Of a DNA stretch of 64,000 nt, positions 54,993 through 64,000 are shown piece after piece. The translations under genes were made by a program, and so were the position numbers. Below the pieces are notes generated by a model, which made no database searches, was not told where the DNA came from, and was given only the letters and a program-made list of their open reading frames with translations. The first letter of the stretch is position 1. Every line of letters begins with the position of its first letter. The stretch is from Patiria pectinifera (lineage: Eukaryota; Echinodermata; Asteroidea; Valvatida; Asterinidae): positions 35,422,900 to 35,486,899 of the forward strand of contig CM057149.1 of assembly GCA_029964075.1 (NCBI GenBank). Direction: 5' to 3'.

Positions 54993-56479
54993 GCTTCATT
55001 TTTTTGTTTAGCTTAGTGCGCCCTCTTTTGTCAAAAACCTTCGAGGATAGTCGGGTTCCCCACTCAAGATGTCAAACGTGTCAATCTTCCTGTGTTTTCG
55101 ATGGGGTTCAAATTAGAGGATTCAGGTGCCAGATTTCTTGGTTAAAGTGTGCATCGGTGATCACAAACCACGCGGTTGGAACATTTCTTGTGATTTTATG
55201 AGGGTAAAGATCTACTTTTGTGGGTTTTTGTGTAAATAGAAAGTTAAAAATGAGTTGTAGTTTATATGAACGATTGTGTGAAATATTGATTTCGTTTAAA
55301 ATAATGTAATTTTACATGTCAAAAGAGAAGGCAATGTGGTCAGGTGGTGAAATGCAGTAAGTCTGTAGACTGGTAGAGGGCGCTGTTTGAGAATACAAGT
55401 TAAAAAGTAAAGAAGTTGCGTAATCATTTCTTGGTTGTTTACAGTCCTAGAGTAAAGAATGTTTAGCTAGCATGTTTAGCTTGCCATGAGTTTTTAACCA
55501 TGTTAACATTTGATGATGTTTCTCAATTTTGTGTGAAGGGTTTTGATTTTGCTTTGCATACATTGTATCCTCGAGTCACCATAATTGACGCAGATGACGC
55601 TTGCAACGCGTGCGCGTTGTCCAACACAATTGAATGCGAGTGCATCAAAACATATCCTCGTCGTTTTAGGTGGACTGACGATATATCAATTGAATTATCA
55701 TTATCAATTTGAAATTTAAACGGGCAAGAATGTAGCATCCAGACGCCACTTCACAGCGGTTGTGTACAAAGTCTATGCACCATGGAGCTATAGCTCCATG
55801 CATGCACATACTATCATTTCGCTTGTACCGTACCCCCCGCGGCGCGCTCCGAGCGAACCGAAAATCATCGCTCGATCATATGCGTGCACGTTTCAAGTGT
55901 CAGGTTGGCTCAGTGCCGAAAGGGCATATTTTTCATCATTTTGGCCTAAAAACCGACAGAATCCACCTATGTTAGTTCCGCACAAGATACGTGAGTATGT
56001 CAAGAGATAAAGTACGGAGTATAGGGGCAAACTGTGCAGCGGTTCTGTGTGAAATGGCTGCATTTTGATGGACGTTTTTGTACTTTATTAGTGTTTTGTG
56101 CTACAGGCAATTTTGCGGGCTTCTTGATCTATGAGGCTCCGCTCATAGTTCTAGGAGTACATGGTGAAGGGTTTTGATTTTGCTTTGCATATCAATTATC
56201 AATATCATTAATTAATTTGAAATTTAAATGAGCAAGAATGTAGCATCCAGACGCCACTTCACAGCAGTTGTGTACAAAGTCTATGCCTATGGAGAGTCAA
56301 GAACATTTCCTATGCATTTCCCAACAAAATTGGATATGTTTCTCAGTCCCAAATTCATGTCTTTTCAACAATTTTTGCAATGACTGACCTGGCGTTATTG
56401 AGATGATATTTATATATTGGCATCAGGTTAAAAGCATTCTTTTGTTGACTTATAATTATTTGGTGGTATTCAGTTGTAG
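54993..56479. promoter_or_regulatory. Region between divergent MSRB and DCAF1, probable DCAF1 promoter
   Basis: The sequence at 55560-55900 is CpG-richer (CCCCCCGCGGCGCGCTCCGA, ATCATCGCTCGATCATATGC) than its surroundings and lies upstream of the first DCAF1 coding exon. A repeat fragment (AATGTAGCATCCAGACGCCA) occurs at 55729 and again at 56238. TGAAGGGTTTTGATTTTGCT also occurs twice (55537 and 56163), so part of this region is duplicated. No core promoter element is clear. Confidence 0.3.
56225..56430. repeat. Dispersed repeat R1, copy 3
   Basis: TAGCATCCAGACGCCACTTC, TTGTGTACAAAGTCTATG, TTTCTCAGTCCCAAATTCAT and GTCTTTTCAACAATTTTTGC. It matches 14460 and 20445 and ends about 60 bp before the DCAF1 start exon. 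Confidence 0.65.
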
Positions 56480-56490
56480 GAAGATTTGAG

Positions 56491-56591
56491 ATGGAGGAGT
56501 CGACTGAAGATTCCAAGAAGGAGTTTGCAACACTCTTGGAGAGATGGGGAAAGGAGCGTGGCTCCACGGCATCACTGGCAATCCTGACTAG
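56491..56591 (+). CDS. DCAF1: DCAF1 coding exon 1
   Basis: Residues 1-33 plus two bases ([20 protein letters not shown] then [13 protein letters not shown]). Donor AG|GTACTG. The vertebrate counterpart LTTLLEQWEKEHGSG fixes the frame. The start differs in the first dozen residues. Confidence 0.88.
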
Positions 56592-59500
56592 GTACTGAAG
56601 TCCAAGAATAAGACCTAAACATTTTATTTAAATTTCAGTTGCATTTCTGTTCTTAAGAAGTAACATACAACATTTGCAAACATTAAAAAACAAACTGCCA
56701 AATCATTATGAAATACCTTATTTGACTGTAAGTGTAAGTGAATAATAGTCTCAAGCATCCTGTGAAATCCTGGCACCTTGTGTGCTGTCGTTTTCAAGAA
56801 AAGTTGAATTTTTGAATCAAATGTTTGAAAAAACTAACTTTTCGAATACCGGCCACAATTTACCAAATTTAGTTAGTCCCTTTTGTTTGCAATTAGTTAC
56901 ACATCCGTGAACGGGTGCCAGCCAGCTAGTCTGGTTCCCTGACCCCAATGTCTATAAATTGCTTTGTTACGTCTGAATAGGGTCAGGGAACTAGACTGCA
57001 AGAACAGCATTTTTTCTTGGTTTTCCAGCATCTATGAACACACAACTTTAATCAGGGTAGTCAGTGTAACAATATTTGCTATAAAATACTAACCCCCAAA
57101 TCCATCCATTTCTGAAAATTACAGCAAAACCAAATGTTGTATGTTACCTTTAAATATGTAATTTCTGTACTATTTATGAGTTTCAAAATCATTATTTTGA
57201 AGAGCATGCACAGTAAATCTCTCACAAATATACAGTAGCGTGGTTCGTTAATTTTTGTCCAATCCTCGTCTTGCAGGATGTGCGAGATCGTGGAGAAGGA
57301 GACCGATAACTACATCAAGTTGGACCAGGACCCGTTTGATGATCGACACCCGGCCAGGGTCGACCCAGACTGTAATCTGGGTCATCTCATGACCGTGCTG
57401 TTTAATAAAGATGACTTTATGAATCAGGTGGGTTTCGTTGATTGTGAGATCTCAGAGTTGTGCTTAATGGGCTCTTGAAATAACAGTGTACTTGTGAAAA
57501 TATCCGAGTTGCATGAAATAATGGGACATCTTGTTTGTTGAAATTAAAGTAGTAAATAATAATAACAATAATATCTAACTCTTGTATAGCGCCAAATCCA
57601 TCAAAATTGACGCTCTAGGCGCTTCACAGAAATAAAAATGAACCAGTTAAAATTTAAGAACAAACTAAAACTTATACAAGAAAAACCTATAAAATAACTA
57701 GGTGAACAATTGAAATAAGTTGAAATAAAGTGTCTAAAGCGTTGTTGTTGGTTTACAGTTCAGTACTAAAATTTGACTTTTTGAAGCAGAGTTTTGAAAA
57801 ACAGGGTTGAATATCATTGTCTTACTACTGAAGGGAATGGATTCTTTGTTTGACTTAACAGTTGTTTTGAGTTATCAGAGTTTGACTTATCGAGATTTCA
57901 CTGTATGTGTAAAAAAAAAACATGTCCTAAATAACTCTGTTTACCAATGAAATTAAACCAAAACTTCAGATCATATAAACAAGGTATGACAAATTTTATG
58001 AAACAAGTTTCATCAACTTTGTGCAAGAGGGTGAGATTTAAATGCCATACGAAAAAAAAAATATGCACTTTCAGAATGTCGATACAGCGCTGGAGATGTC
58101 GATGGAAGGCGCGTGCTGCGGCCAAAAGCTTCTGAGGGAATGCAGGATCACCCCTGATGTCATTGCACACCTCCTCGATCCTGTGCGCCACACGATCAAG
58201 GAGGTGTGCCATGAAAGACAGTGCCCTGATTCGAGGCAATCTTGATGTCTTAACCTGTCAGCTGTGCCTGTGTATAAAAACAACCAGTGTGTGTTATCAC
58301 ATCCTCTGACGCGAACTGGTTAATTGATACACAGAACTGCATTAATACAAACCCTCATGCCCCAAGTAATATGATGTGTACATGTTGTATCTTCAGCTTG
58401 TAACTGACCACATCATGCTATCCAGGGATTTCAACACCAACACGGTGGCCTGCCGCTTACTGCTGGATGTCCTGCCAGGCCTGGAGACTTCCATCATATT
58501 TGAAGATACGGTAAAAATCAGTCATGTAGTCCAGTCTTTTCCAGAGTCTGACAAATATTGACACAGTAGTATAGCATTTAGACAAAAAGGTTAGATTAAA
58601 ATTTCCAAATGGTTCATGAAAGTTTGAGCCCTTTGAAAATAATTTTATTTCTTGTATTCGTTAGTTCTTGTTTTTTTGAGCATAGAAATTGTAATATTGT
58701 TTATAAAAGGCAAAAGAATATAAATATATATTTTTTTGGCTTGTATTTTTGCAGTACATTACTAGATTTTACCTATTATGCCCAACCTTCCCAAGCAAAC
58801 CCTCCAAAATACTCTTTGCAAAATGGAGGATTTTGCAGGATTGAGGCTATATGGCAAAATTGTGTGGCTGATTTTGGAGGATGCACTGTGCATGTGTCAA
58901 GGTCTTAGGCCAGACCTTGTGTTGTTTATGTTCAGCCGTGCATAAATTTAGGCCTGGATTATACTTGAAATCCTCCGCACTGCTCCATGATGTCACTGGC
59001 TCTGCCTCAACATATTGACAGTGATTACCGGAGGATTTTGCAGGATTGAGGCAGTGGTCACCCCTCCAAGGACCGTATTCAAGAAATAACCAATGATTTG
59101 GGAAGATTGAGGCTGTATACAATTTTTAAATGAAGGCAGTTTGAGATTTTTGCAGGATTGAGGTTGCATCCTAACAAAAATGCTTGGGGGTTAGGGTTAA
59201 ACAATAAAACGTACATAATATTGTAAAAAAATATTCTGGAAAGACTAAGTCCATGATTTTAATACCAAAATTAAGCATATTTCCTGTTTTTTTTTCTTCA
59301 TTTAGTAAACTCAAAACAAACAAATGAACAAAAGCATTTACTTTGAGCATTGGGTTTAGACAGAATTGAGCTTTATTTGAATTTATTCTGTCTGCAGGAT
59401 GGACTGGTAGACAAGTTTGTGAATTGGGCAAGGGATGCACAGGAGCCCCTACGATCCTACGCCACCGGCCTGCTAGCCACAGCCATTGAGGTGCAGGAGG

Positions 59501-62500
59501 TAGCCGCAAACCTGAGAGAGGAGAACGCATCACTGGTAAGCCAGTAAAGATAGTGGCTTACACATACCAATTGTCTTAAAGGGAATGTACATCATTGGCT
59601 TTTGCTGTAATTTTCAGAAATGAACTATTTGGGGGGTTAGTATATTAGATCACATATTGTTGCACTGACATGTTTGAAGTTTTGTGTTCGAAAATGCTTG
59701 TAAAACCAAGAAAAAAAAAAAAAACAAGTAGTCTGGTTCCCTGACTCCACTAAAGATGAAATGGATCAAAAATGCCGGAAAATAATATTTTAAGGTAAGG
59801 GAACCAGTCTTGCTGGCCTACACCTGTTCATGAACGTGGAATAGCAAACAAAATTTGGACTGAAAAAAAAGCGTACATTTAAAGCAGTAGTTGAAATATA
59901 GTTAGGTTTTTCCAACGGTGGTCTGCCGACCACCGTTGGAAATGCATACAAAAGTACCATTTTTCTTGAAAATGACTTCACACCAGGTGCCATAATTTTA
60001 CAGGATGCTTTAGACTCATTTACCAACATCCTAGTAAGGTGTTTCATAACAACTTGGTAGTTTTATATTTTGATGTTTGCAAATGTTGTATTTTCCCTTT
60101 AAGTCCAATTGTGTAGTGTCATCTACAGTACTGCACAGTTAAAAAAAGACGAAGTCTGTTAGTACATTGGTAAGCACCAAAATGGTAAAATAAAGTAGAT
60201 TTTTATTTCGATGAAATTGCTGAGATGGGAGCTAGGTTGTTATTTGACCAAGGTTTTAGTGCTTAACCCTCCTACTATTTAAACAGTCACAGATAGTCAA
60301 AATTTTCATCCACTTCCCCTGCTATACTTAACACAGGCTAGTCACCAACAGTTGGATCATATGTCAAGCAAGCACTGTGACTAGTCAAACTCAGTCAACA
60401 GACCATGAACAGACAAAGCAGATAAGTTGTGGGCACAGCTGGCTTATCAATTACCCACAGTCAAAGCAAAGCTGAATCAAGTTACATAAACAATCCTGAT
60501 TTATGTATGCTTGGAATATCTTAACTGGTAAAAACAGTCACTGGATTAATTTTGACTGAATGGACAACTTGGCGCAGAATGTATTTTTGCATAGGAGGGT
60601 AACAGTATGAAAAGCACGTTTAAAACAGTGTGTTTTTATTTAAAGTTACAGTACAATGCTTCTATAAGGCCAAGTATAAAAAAAAAGTTTCTTGTCCAAG
60701 CTTTTTGAAAAAAAAAATGAAAGCGGCGGCTCTCTGAGATGGCAGATTTTTCAAGATGGCAGATGGATTCTTCCACTCTCCTGACTCTTTTCCTGATACA
60801 AAAATTGTGTCCAAAGGAGCTGTTACCCTTTGTGCATGGTTATAATTTTGTAGGAAACAAATAAAAAGACAATATATTGACAATATATTTGCAAAATATA
60901 TTGCAAATGTATGAATTACAAAAAAAAAAGGGGGGGGGGGCGGGTGGGAAAATGGAAGTGGGCGGGTACTAAAACTTATTTTTTTTTTTTTATTGGCCTA
61001 ACAAACACCATGCTATTGGCTTTAACTAACATTCTCTTTGGCTCCTGCATGTTATGTTCAGTTACACCAAGCATCGACGGCTGACTATCACTATATACTG
61101 AACCACTGCCATACCAAACTGTCTTTTGTGGTCCCCATTGTATTCTTACTTTCCTCCGTGTATCACCACTCTGAAAACTTCATGTTGACGCTTGTTTTAT
61201 CCTTCCTTCAAAGGTCAGCGTGATGATGAGCAGACTCCATCAGCTCATGAAGCAGAGTCTTGAGGATGACACCTCCTCCGGCTGCTCCTCGAGCTCCAAG
61301 GACGACCGGCCGTTCGGTTGCTTCGGCCAGAGCAAAGAGAACAGCCCGGACACCCAGCGCGACGAGGTCCCACCGGAGAAGCGTCTGAAACTAGACGATG
61401 AAATCACAGCCAGTCCTGAGAGGGACAGCGCAGACTATCCCGCTGGGCTTCCCAAAGATAGAAACGGTTTGACCGAGCCGACAATTGCAGCAGCTTCGGA
61501 AAACGATCAGCCAGTGCTAACAGTTGCCGAAACTGTGTCCCAGGACCTCAAACCGGAAGGTGAGATGGATGCAAATACCTCAACTGCTTCTGCGATTTCC
61601 AAAGACGCCCAGACCTCGGGGAATTTGACTAGTAACAGGATTCGCCGTGGCAGCGGCAAGGGCGGGGAGAGCAACCCGCAAGCCAGGGATGTCACTCGCA
61701 ACACCCCAGCTGCCAAGACCAAGAAGTCTGCGGCTGCCAAGAGTGCGAAGAGGACAAAGAAGGGCAAGACGCCGAAGATGGAGAAGCGGTCGAGCTACCC
61801 GGAGGAGAGCAACAGCAGCTGGTGTGAGCTGTCCTATTACATCATCGGTACCCATCAGATGTACCCATTGACCTCCGTCATGCAGCAGCGGTTTATACTG
61901 CAGTATCTGACGCCGCTGGCAGAGTACCAGGAGGTCAGTTCAGTGTGCACATTTCATTCGTTAGAGAGCAAGTTTCCCCAAGAACTGTGATTTACCATGG
62001 TTTGACTTACCTTCATAAAATTCATGCCAATAAGCCATTTGCGAGTGACCTATACCCTTTGGGATTTAAATTTGAAAAACGTCTGGTACATTGACTTGCT
62101 GAGAATGCTTGGCACTTTTTAACTTTGAATTCTCCAGACCAAAGACGCTGTTGCCAATCACATGATTCGGGGCAAGCTCTTGCTTTACGTAAGAGACGCT
62201 CAGCATCAATACATCGCTCACAATGGGTGAGAATGGCACAAAGACACCAGACCATTCCGGAGCTGGGGGTTGCTAGCATAAGGCTTGCCCCGAATCACGT
62301 GATAAAGTAACGGTCTCTTTGGTTGGAAGAAAGTTAAAACGTGCAAAGCATTGGATTAAGTCAGCATTCCAGATTTTGTTTCAATTTAACTCGCAAATGG
62401 CTTATAAACTGTGGAGTATCCTGACAACTTTTTTATACTAGAGTACAGATGTTAGACATGTCAGAAATCAACAAGCATCAGTGGTCCTTGATTGATCTTG

Positions 62501-63981
62501 CTCAGAGTGAATATTCAAAATTTTTGTTTGGTACCTTTTGTTTCTCTTGGTTCTTGGTTGGTTCATCTCCTAAATACTCCGCGTGGGAGTTTATACAGGA
62601 GACCAGAAACACCGGGGGCTAACCCCTTCTGCCAGTGTTGGGCTAGCTAGCTACTGAGTGTTTATTCAAACTAGCCCCAGTTGTTTTTAATAAGTGCATC
62701 AAAGAAGTTCAATCAAATAGTCTTACTGCTTTTCACTTTCCAAGTAACTTTTTTTTGTCTTGTGCTGCCTACCTTTCATTTGTTGTCATTTTAATTTTTA
62801 TATTTGATTGCCCATAGAAAGAGAATTTATGTCTCGGATGCAGATTTATGTTAGAGGTGGTGGAAGAAAAATCAATTTTTCAATAATAGAATTTTTTACA
62901 TTGCTGGATTATTTTTTTTGGTGTCTGGTTATGCCAGTGCTCTACCTTACAATCGTCTTTGATCTTTTGATTTCTTTTTTCCCCCCAGTTGCTTGGTACG
63001 ATGTTTGAGAATGGAGCCATGGATATTGTCATGCATTACATCGACCTACAGAAGTCTGGGGATACACGGTTGACATTTGATGGTCTTAAGGTAAAATGAT
63101 TGATTTTCTTACAAAAAACAATATTTGTTGTTGTCGGGATAATTTCTTTTGAGTTGTTTTCTAAGCAGCTGTGTTGCCATCATTTTAAATTGGGGATGCC
63201 GTCGATGTGTGATAACAATGAATCATTTTACATACTAGTTAAAATGAGACTTATGTTACAAATCCTGAGTATTTGAAAAAAAAAAGCCATCAGGTTCAAC
63301 TCCCCCCCCCACCAACCTCAACAAACTTACCATAACCCTAATCCCCTAGGCCCTCTGGCTAGTAGGATGCAACCTCAATCCTGCAAAATCCTCCAATTGC
63401 CACCAAGAAAAAATTGGATTCATCCTCAATCCTCTAAAATCACCTGTTATTTCTTGAATTTAGTCTGTGGAGGGTGACCACTGCCTCAATCCTCCAAAAT
63501 GCTCTGTCAATTACTGCTATGGTTTGAGGCAGTGCAAATGGCGTTTCGAAGAAATGCAAGAAAACACAGGGCTGATTTATGCATGGCTGAACATAACCAA
63601 TGTAGGATATGGCCTACTGGCGTGACGTAATGCAACCTCCACTAAAAAGCGATACATCTTTGCCATTCATCCTCAATCCTCTAAAATCATCCGAAACAGG
63701 CAGGAGGATTTTGGAAGATTCAGGAGGGTTAGGGTTAAAAGGATATTTTAAATATCAGGATTTCCTCTCGCAATTCTCCAGTACTTGTCCTCGCTCATCT
63801 GCCACAAGAAGTTTGCAGTGGAGTTTGTGGAGCGGGGCGGCGTTCAGCAACTCCTCCAGGTTCACCGGCCGTCCATTGCAGCCACGGGGGTATCCATGTG
63901 CCTGTATTACCTGGCCTATAACGCCGATACCATGGAGAGAATATGCCTACTGCCTAACCAGGTTATCTCTAATCTCATTGG
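56491..63981 (+). CDS. DCAF1: DCAF1 (VprBP), 5' part: substrate receptor of the CUL4-DDB1 E3 ligase; truncated by window end
   Basis: Exons: 56491-56591, 57277-57427, 58397-58510, 59398-59535, 61214-61933, 62989-63090, 63782-63981. All are GT-AG and join in frame to 508 codons plus two bases. DCAF1 recruits substrates to CUL4-DDB1 for ubiquitination and regulates growth control; it acts in nucleus and cytoplasm (family knowledge). The N-terminal armadillo-like region is recognisable: [14 protein letters not shown] (12-25), [20 protein letters not shown] (50-69), [20 protein letters not shown] (96-115), [16 protein letters not shown] (138-153), [35 protein letters not shown] and [18 protein letters not shown]. 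Between about 180 and 365 lies a disordered Ser/Asp/Lys-rich insert unlike vertebrate sequence. The C-terminal LisH, WD40 and acidic parts lie beyond the window. The first ATG follows an AG (TTGTAG at 56473-56478), so an upstream non-coding exon is likely. Confidence 0.94.
56652..57154. repeat. Foldback MITE copy, inverted (DCAF1 intron 1)
   Basis: AGTAACATACAACATTTGCA at the left and AATGTTGTATGTTACCTTTA at the right are inverted ends. Inside are CATCCTGTGAAATCCTGGCA, TAGTCTGGTTCCCTGACCCC and GGGTCAGGGAACTAGACTGC. The central palindrome has been lost. Confidence 0.7.
57277..57427 (+). CDS. DCAF1: DCAF1 coding exon 2
   Basis: Residues 34-84, acceptor CGTCTTGCAG, donor CAG|GTGGGT. It encodes [20 protein letters not shown], the most conserved segment of the N-terminal region, and NKDDFMNQ. 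Confidence 0.95.
57555..57720. repeat. Possible dispersed repeat (TATAGCGCCAAATCCA unit, DCAF1 intron 2)
   Basis: TTGTATAGCGCCAAATCCAT and GCTCTAGGCGCTTCACAG contain the inverted box AGCGCC/GGCGCT. It resembles short repeats common in marine animal introns. Only one copy lies in this window, so this is tentative. Confidence 0.35.
58010..58323. repeat. Repeat-like GC-rich island ending in GCGAACTGGTTAA (DCAF1 intron 2)
   Basis: The right end GACGCGAACTGGTTAATT matches the terminus of the MITE at 24819-25031. The GC-rich body reads on the minus strand as a helical-looking frame ([20 protein letters not shown]), possibly a decayed transposon protein or chance. The left end is not identified. 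Confidence 0.4.
58397..58510 (+). CDS. DCAF1: DCAF1 coding exon 3
   Basis: Residues 85-122, acceptor TATCTTCAG, donor ACG|GTAAAA. It encodes [20 protein letters not shown]. Phase 0 at both ends. Confidence 0.93.
58771..59200. mobile_element. TTAACCCTAAC-family MITE, copy (DCAF1 intron 3)
   Basis: The right end GGGGTTAGGGTTAA is intact and the left end is decayed (CCTTCCCAAGCAAACCCTCC). GTGTTGTTTATGTTCAGCCG, GGCTCTGCCTCAA and CAGTGGTCACCCCTCCAAGG are shared with 21093-21486. Confidence 0.75.
59398..59535 (+). CDS. DCAF1: DCAF1 coding exon 4
   Basis: Residues 123-168, acceptor TTCTGTCTGCAG, donor CTG|GTAAGC. It encodes [20 protein letters not shown] and [20 protein letters not shown]. Confidence 0.95.
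59576..60102. mobile_element. Foldback MITE, full-length copy 2 (DCAF1 intron 4)
   Basis: TTAAAGGGAATGTACATCAT to GTTGTATTTTCCCTTTAA. It carries the near-perfect central palindrome AACGGTGGTCTGCCGACCAC, one base changed from the 3946-3979 copy. The overall match to 3597-4147 is high. Confidence 0.8.
60263..60602. mobile_element. TTAACCCTCCTA-ended MITE, copy 2 (DCAF1 intron 4)
   Basis: TTAACCCTCCTA and TAGGAGGGTAA are inverted ends. The body matches 1619-1959 (CATCCACTTCC, AAGCAAGCACTGTGACTAGT, AAAAACAGTCACT). Confidence 0.75.
61214..61933 (+). CDS. DCAF1: DCAF1 coding exon 5 (720 nt), low-complexity insert
   Basis: Residues 169-408, acceptor CCTTCAAAG, donor GAG|GTCAGT. It opens with a helix ([19 protein letters not shown]), then about 185 polar residues with acidic and Ser clusters. 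A Lys/Ala tract follows ([20 protein letters not shown]), probably a nuclear-localisation-type basic patch. It ends with the conserved [13 protein letters not shown] and [12 protein letters not shown]. The third-position GC is much higher than in flanking introns. Confidence 0.92.
62033..62402. mobile_element. 370-bp MITE with TA flanks (DCAF1 intron 5)
   Basis: AGCCATTTGCGAGT and ACTCGCAAATGGCT are perfect 14-bp inverted ends, each next to TA. A second inverted set inside (CACATGATTCGGGGCAAGC / GCTTGCCCCGAATCACGTG) makes most of the unit self-complementary. TA duplication fits Tc1/mariner-type mobilisation (family knowledge). Confidence 0.75.
62989..63090 (+). CDS. DCAF1: DCAF1 coding exon 6
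   Basis: Residues 409-442, acceptor TTTTTCCCCCCAG, donor AAG|GTAAAA. It encodes [20 protein letters not shown] and TRLTFDGLK, aligned with the vertebrate MMFYIDLKQ...LTFEALK stretch. Confidence 0.93.
63332..63738. mobile_element. TTAACCCTAAC-family MITE, inverted copy (DCAF1 intron 6)
   Basis: ATAACCCTAATCCCC at the left and GGAGGGTTAGGGTTAA at the right. CCTCAATCCTGCAAAATCCT units and GGGTGACCACTGCCTCAATC read as the complement of 21093-21486. It ends 44 bp before DCAF1 exon 7. Confidence 0.7.
63782..63981 (+). CDS. DCAF1: DCAF1 coding exon 7
   Basis: Residues 443-508 plus two bases, acceptor CAATTCTCCAG, donor GG|GTGAGT. It encodes [20 protein letters not shown] and [14 protein letters not shown]. 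The gene continues outside the window. Confidence 0.95.
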
Positions 63982-64000
63982 GTGAGTTGAGGGGCTAGTG

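Noticed and set aside
54926-55201. Plus-strand frame starting MATKIAPKAQIDRNFEQNL
   Set aside because: The start context is good, but after 20 codons the frame becomes Phe/Leu/Cys-rich without a convincing donor, and it overlaps the better-supported minus-strand leader. It cannot be excluded fully.
58075-58239. Protein-coding gene reading [20 protein letters not shown] on the minus strand
   Set aside because: The frame is short, breaks into simple sequence, lies in a DCAF1 intron and ends at a transposon-type terminus; at most a decayed element.
59171-59533. 120-codon minus-strand open frame
   Set aside because: It is antisense to DCAF1 exon 4. GC-rich third positions of the sense exon keep the opposite frame open.
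21093-63738. Interstitial telomere arrays
   Set aside because: TTAGGG-type units occur only singly at transposon ends, never in tandem.

Overview
The window is animal nuclear DNA: AT-rich, intron-rich, GT-AG spliced, and crowded with short non-autonomous transposons, tRNA-derived SINEs and very frequent TACATGTA and TACCGGTA palindromes. The proteins are clear metazoan orthologues. Repeat density and palindromes suggest a marine invertebrate, perhaps a deuterostome such as an echinoderm or cephalochordate. The species cannot be fixed from sequence alone. There is no prokaryotic feature, CRISPR array or rRNA gene.

Three genes are well supported. (1) An IFRD1/IFRD2-type transcriptional co-regulator on the + strand (19634-30430) has 11 coding exons that splice in frame to 426 residues. 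(2) A zinc-type methionine-R-sulfoxide reductase, closest in wording to MSRB3, lies on the - strand (49770-35413). It has six coding exons, 179 residues and a 29-nt microexon. (3) The 5' half of DCAF1 (VprBP), a substrate receptor of CUL4-DDB1 ubiquitin ligase, lies on the + strand (56491 to the window end). Seven coding exons give 508 codons before the gene leaves the window. IFRD1 and MSRB are convergent; MSRB and DCAF1 are divergent.

The left 19 kb has no recognised gene. It holds a 101-codon candidate exon on the - strand at 695-997. Further right are four short ATG-bearing candidate exons, also on the - strand (7681-7728, 11796-11846, 15138-15176, 16177-16260). Each ends in a good donor in phase 0, as alternative first exons of one gene would, but this is unproven. 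A fifth candidate at 54882-54992 encodes an Arg/Ser-rich, mitochondrial-leader-like peptide. It could be an upstream first exon of MSRB.

The rest is mostly transposon-derived. Several families have readable terminal inverted repeats, and some target-site duplications can be read: a 470-bp family with 4-bp duplications, a family ending in telomere-like TTAACCCTAAC, a 550-bp foldback family with a 34-bp perfect palindrome, a 460-bp near-complete hairpin, and TA- or TTAA-flanked MITEs. A dispersed set of seven GTCACGCGAGTCAC-type 14-mers in an MSRB intron is the least explained signal. The three genes belong to unrelated pathways (transcription/RNA regulation, oxidative protein repair, ubiquitination), so their proximity need not mean shared function.
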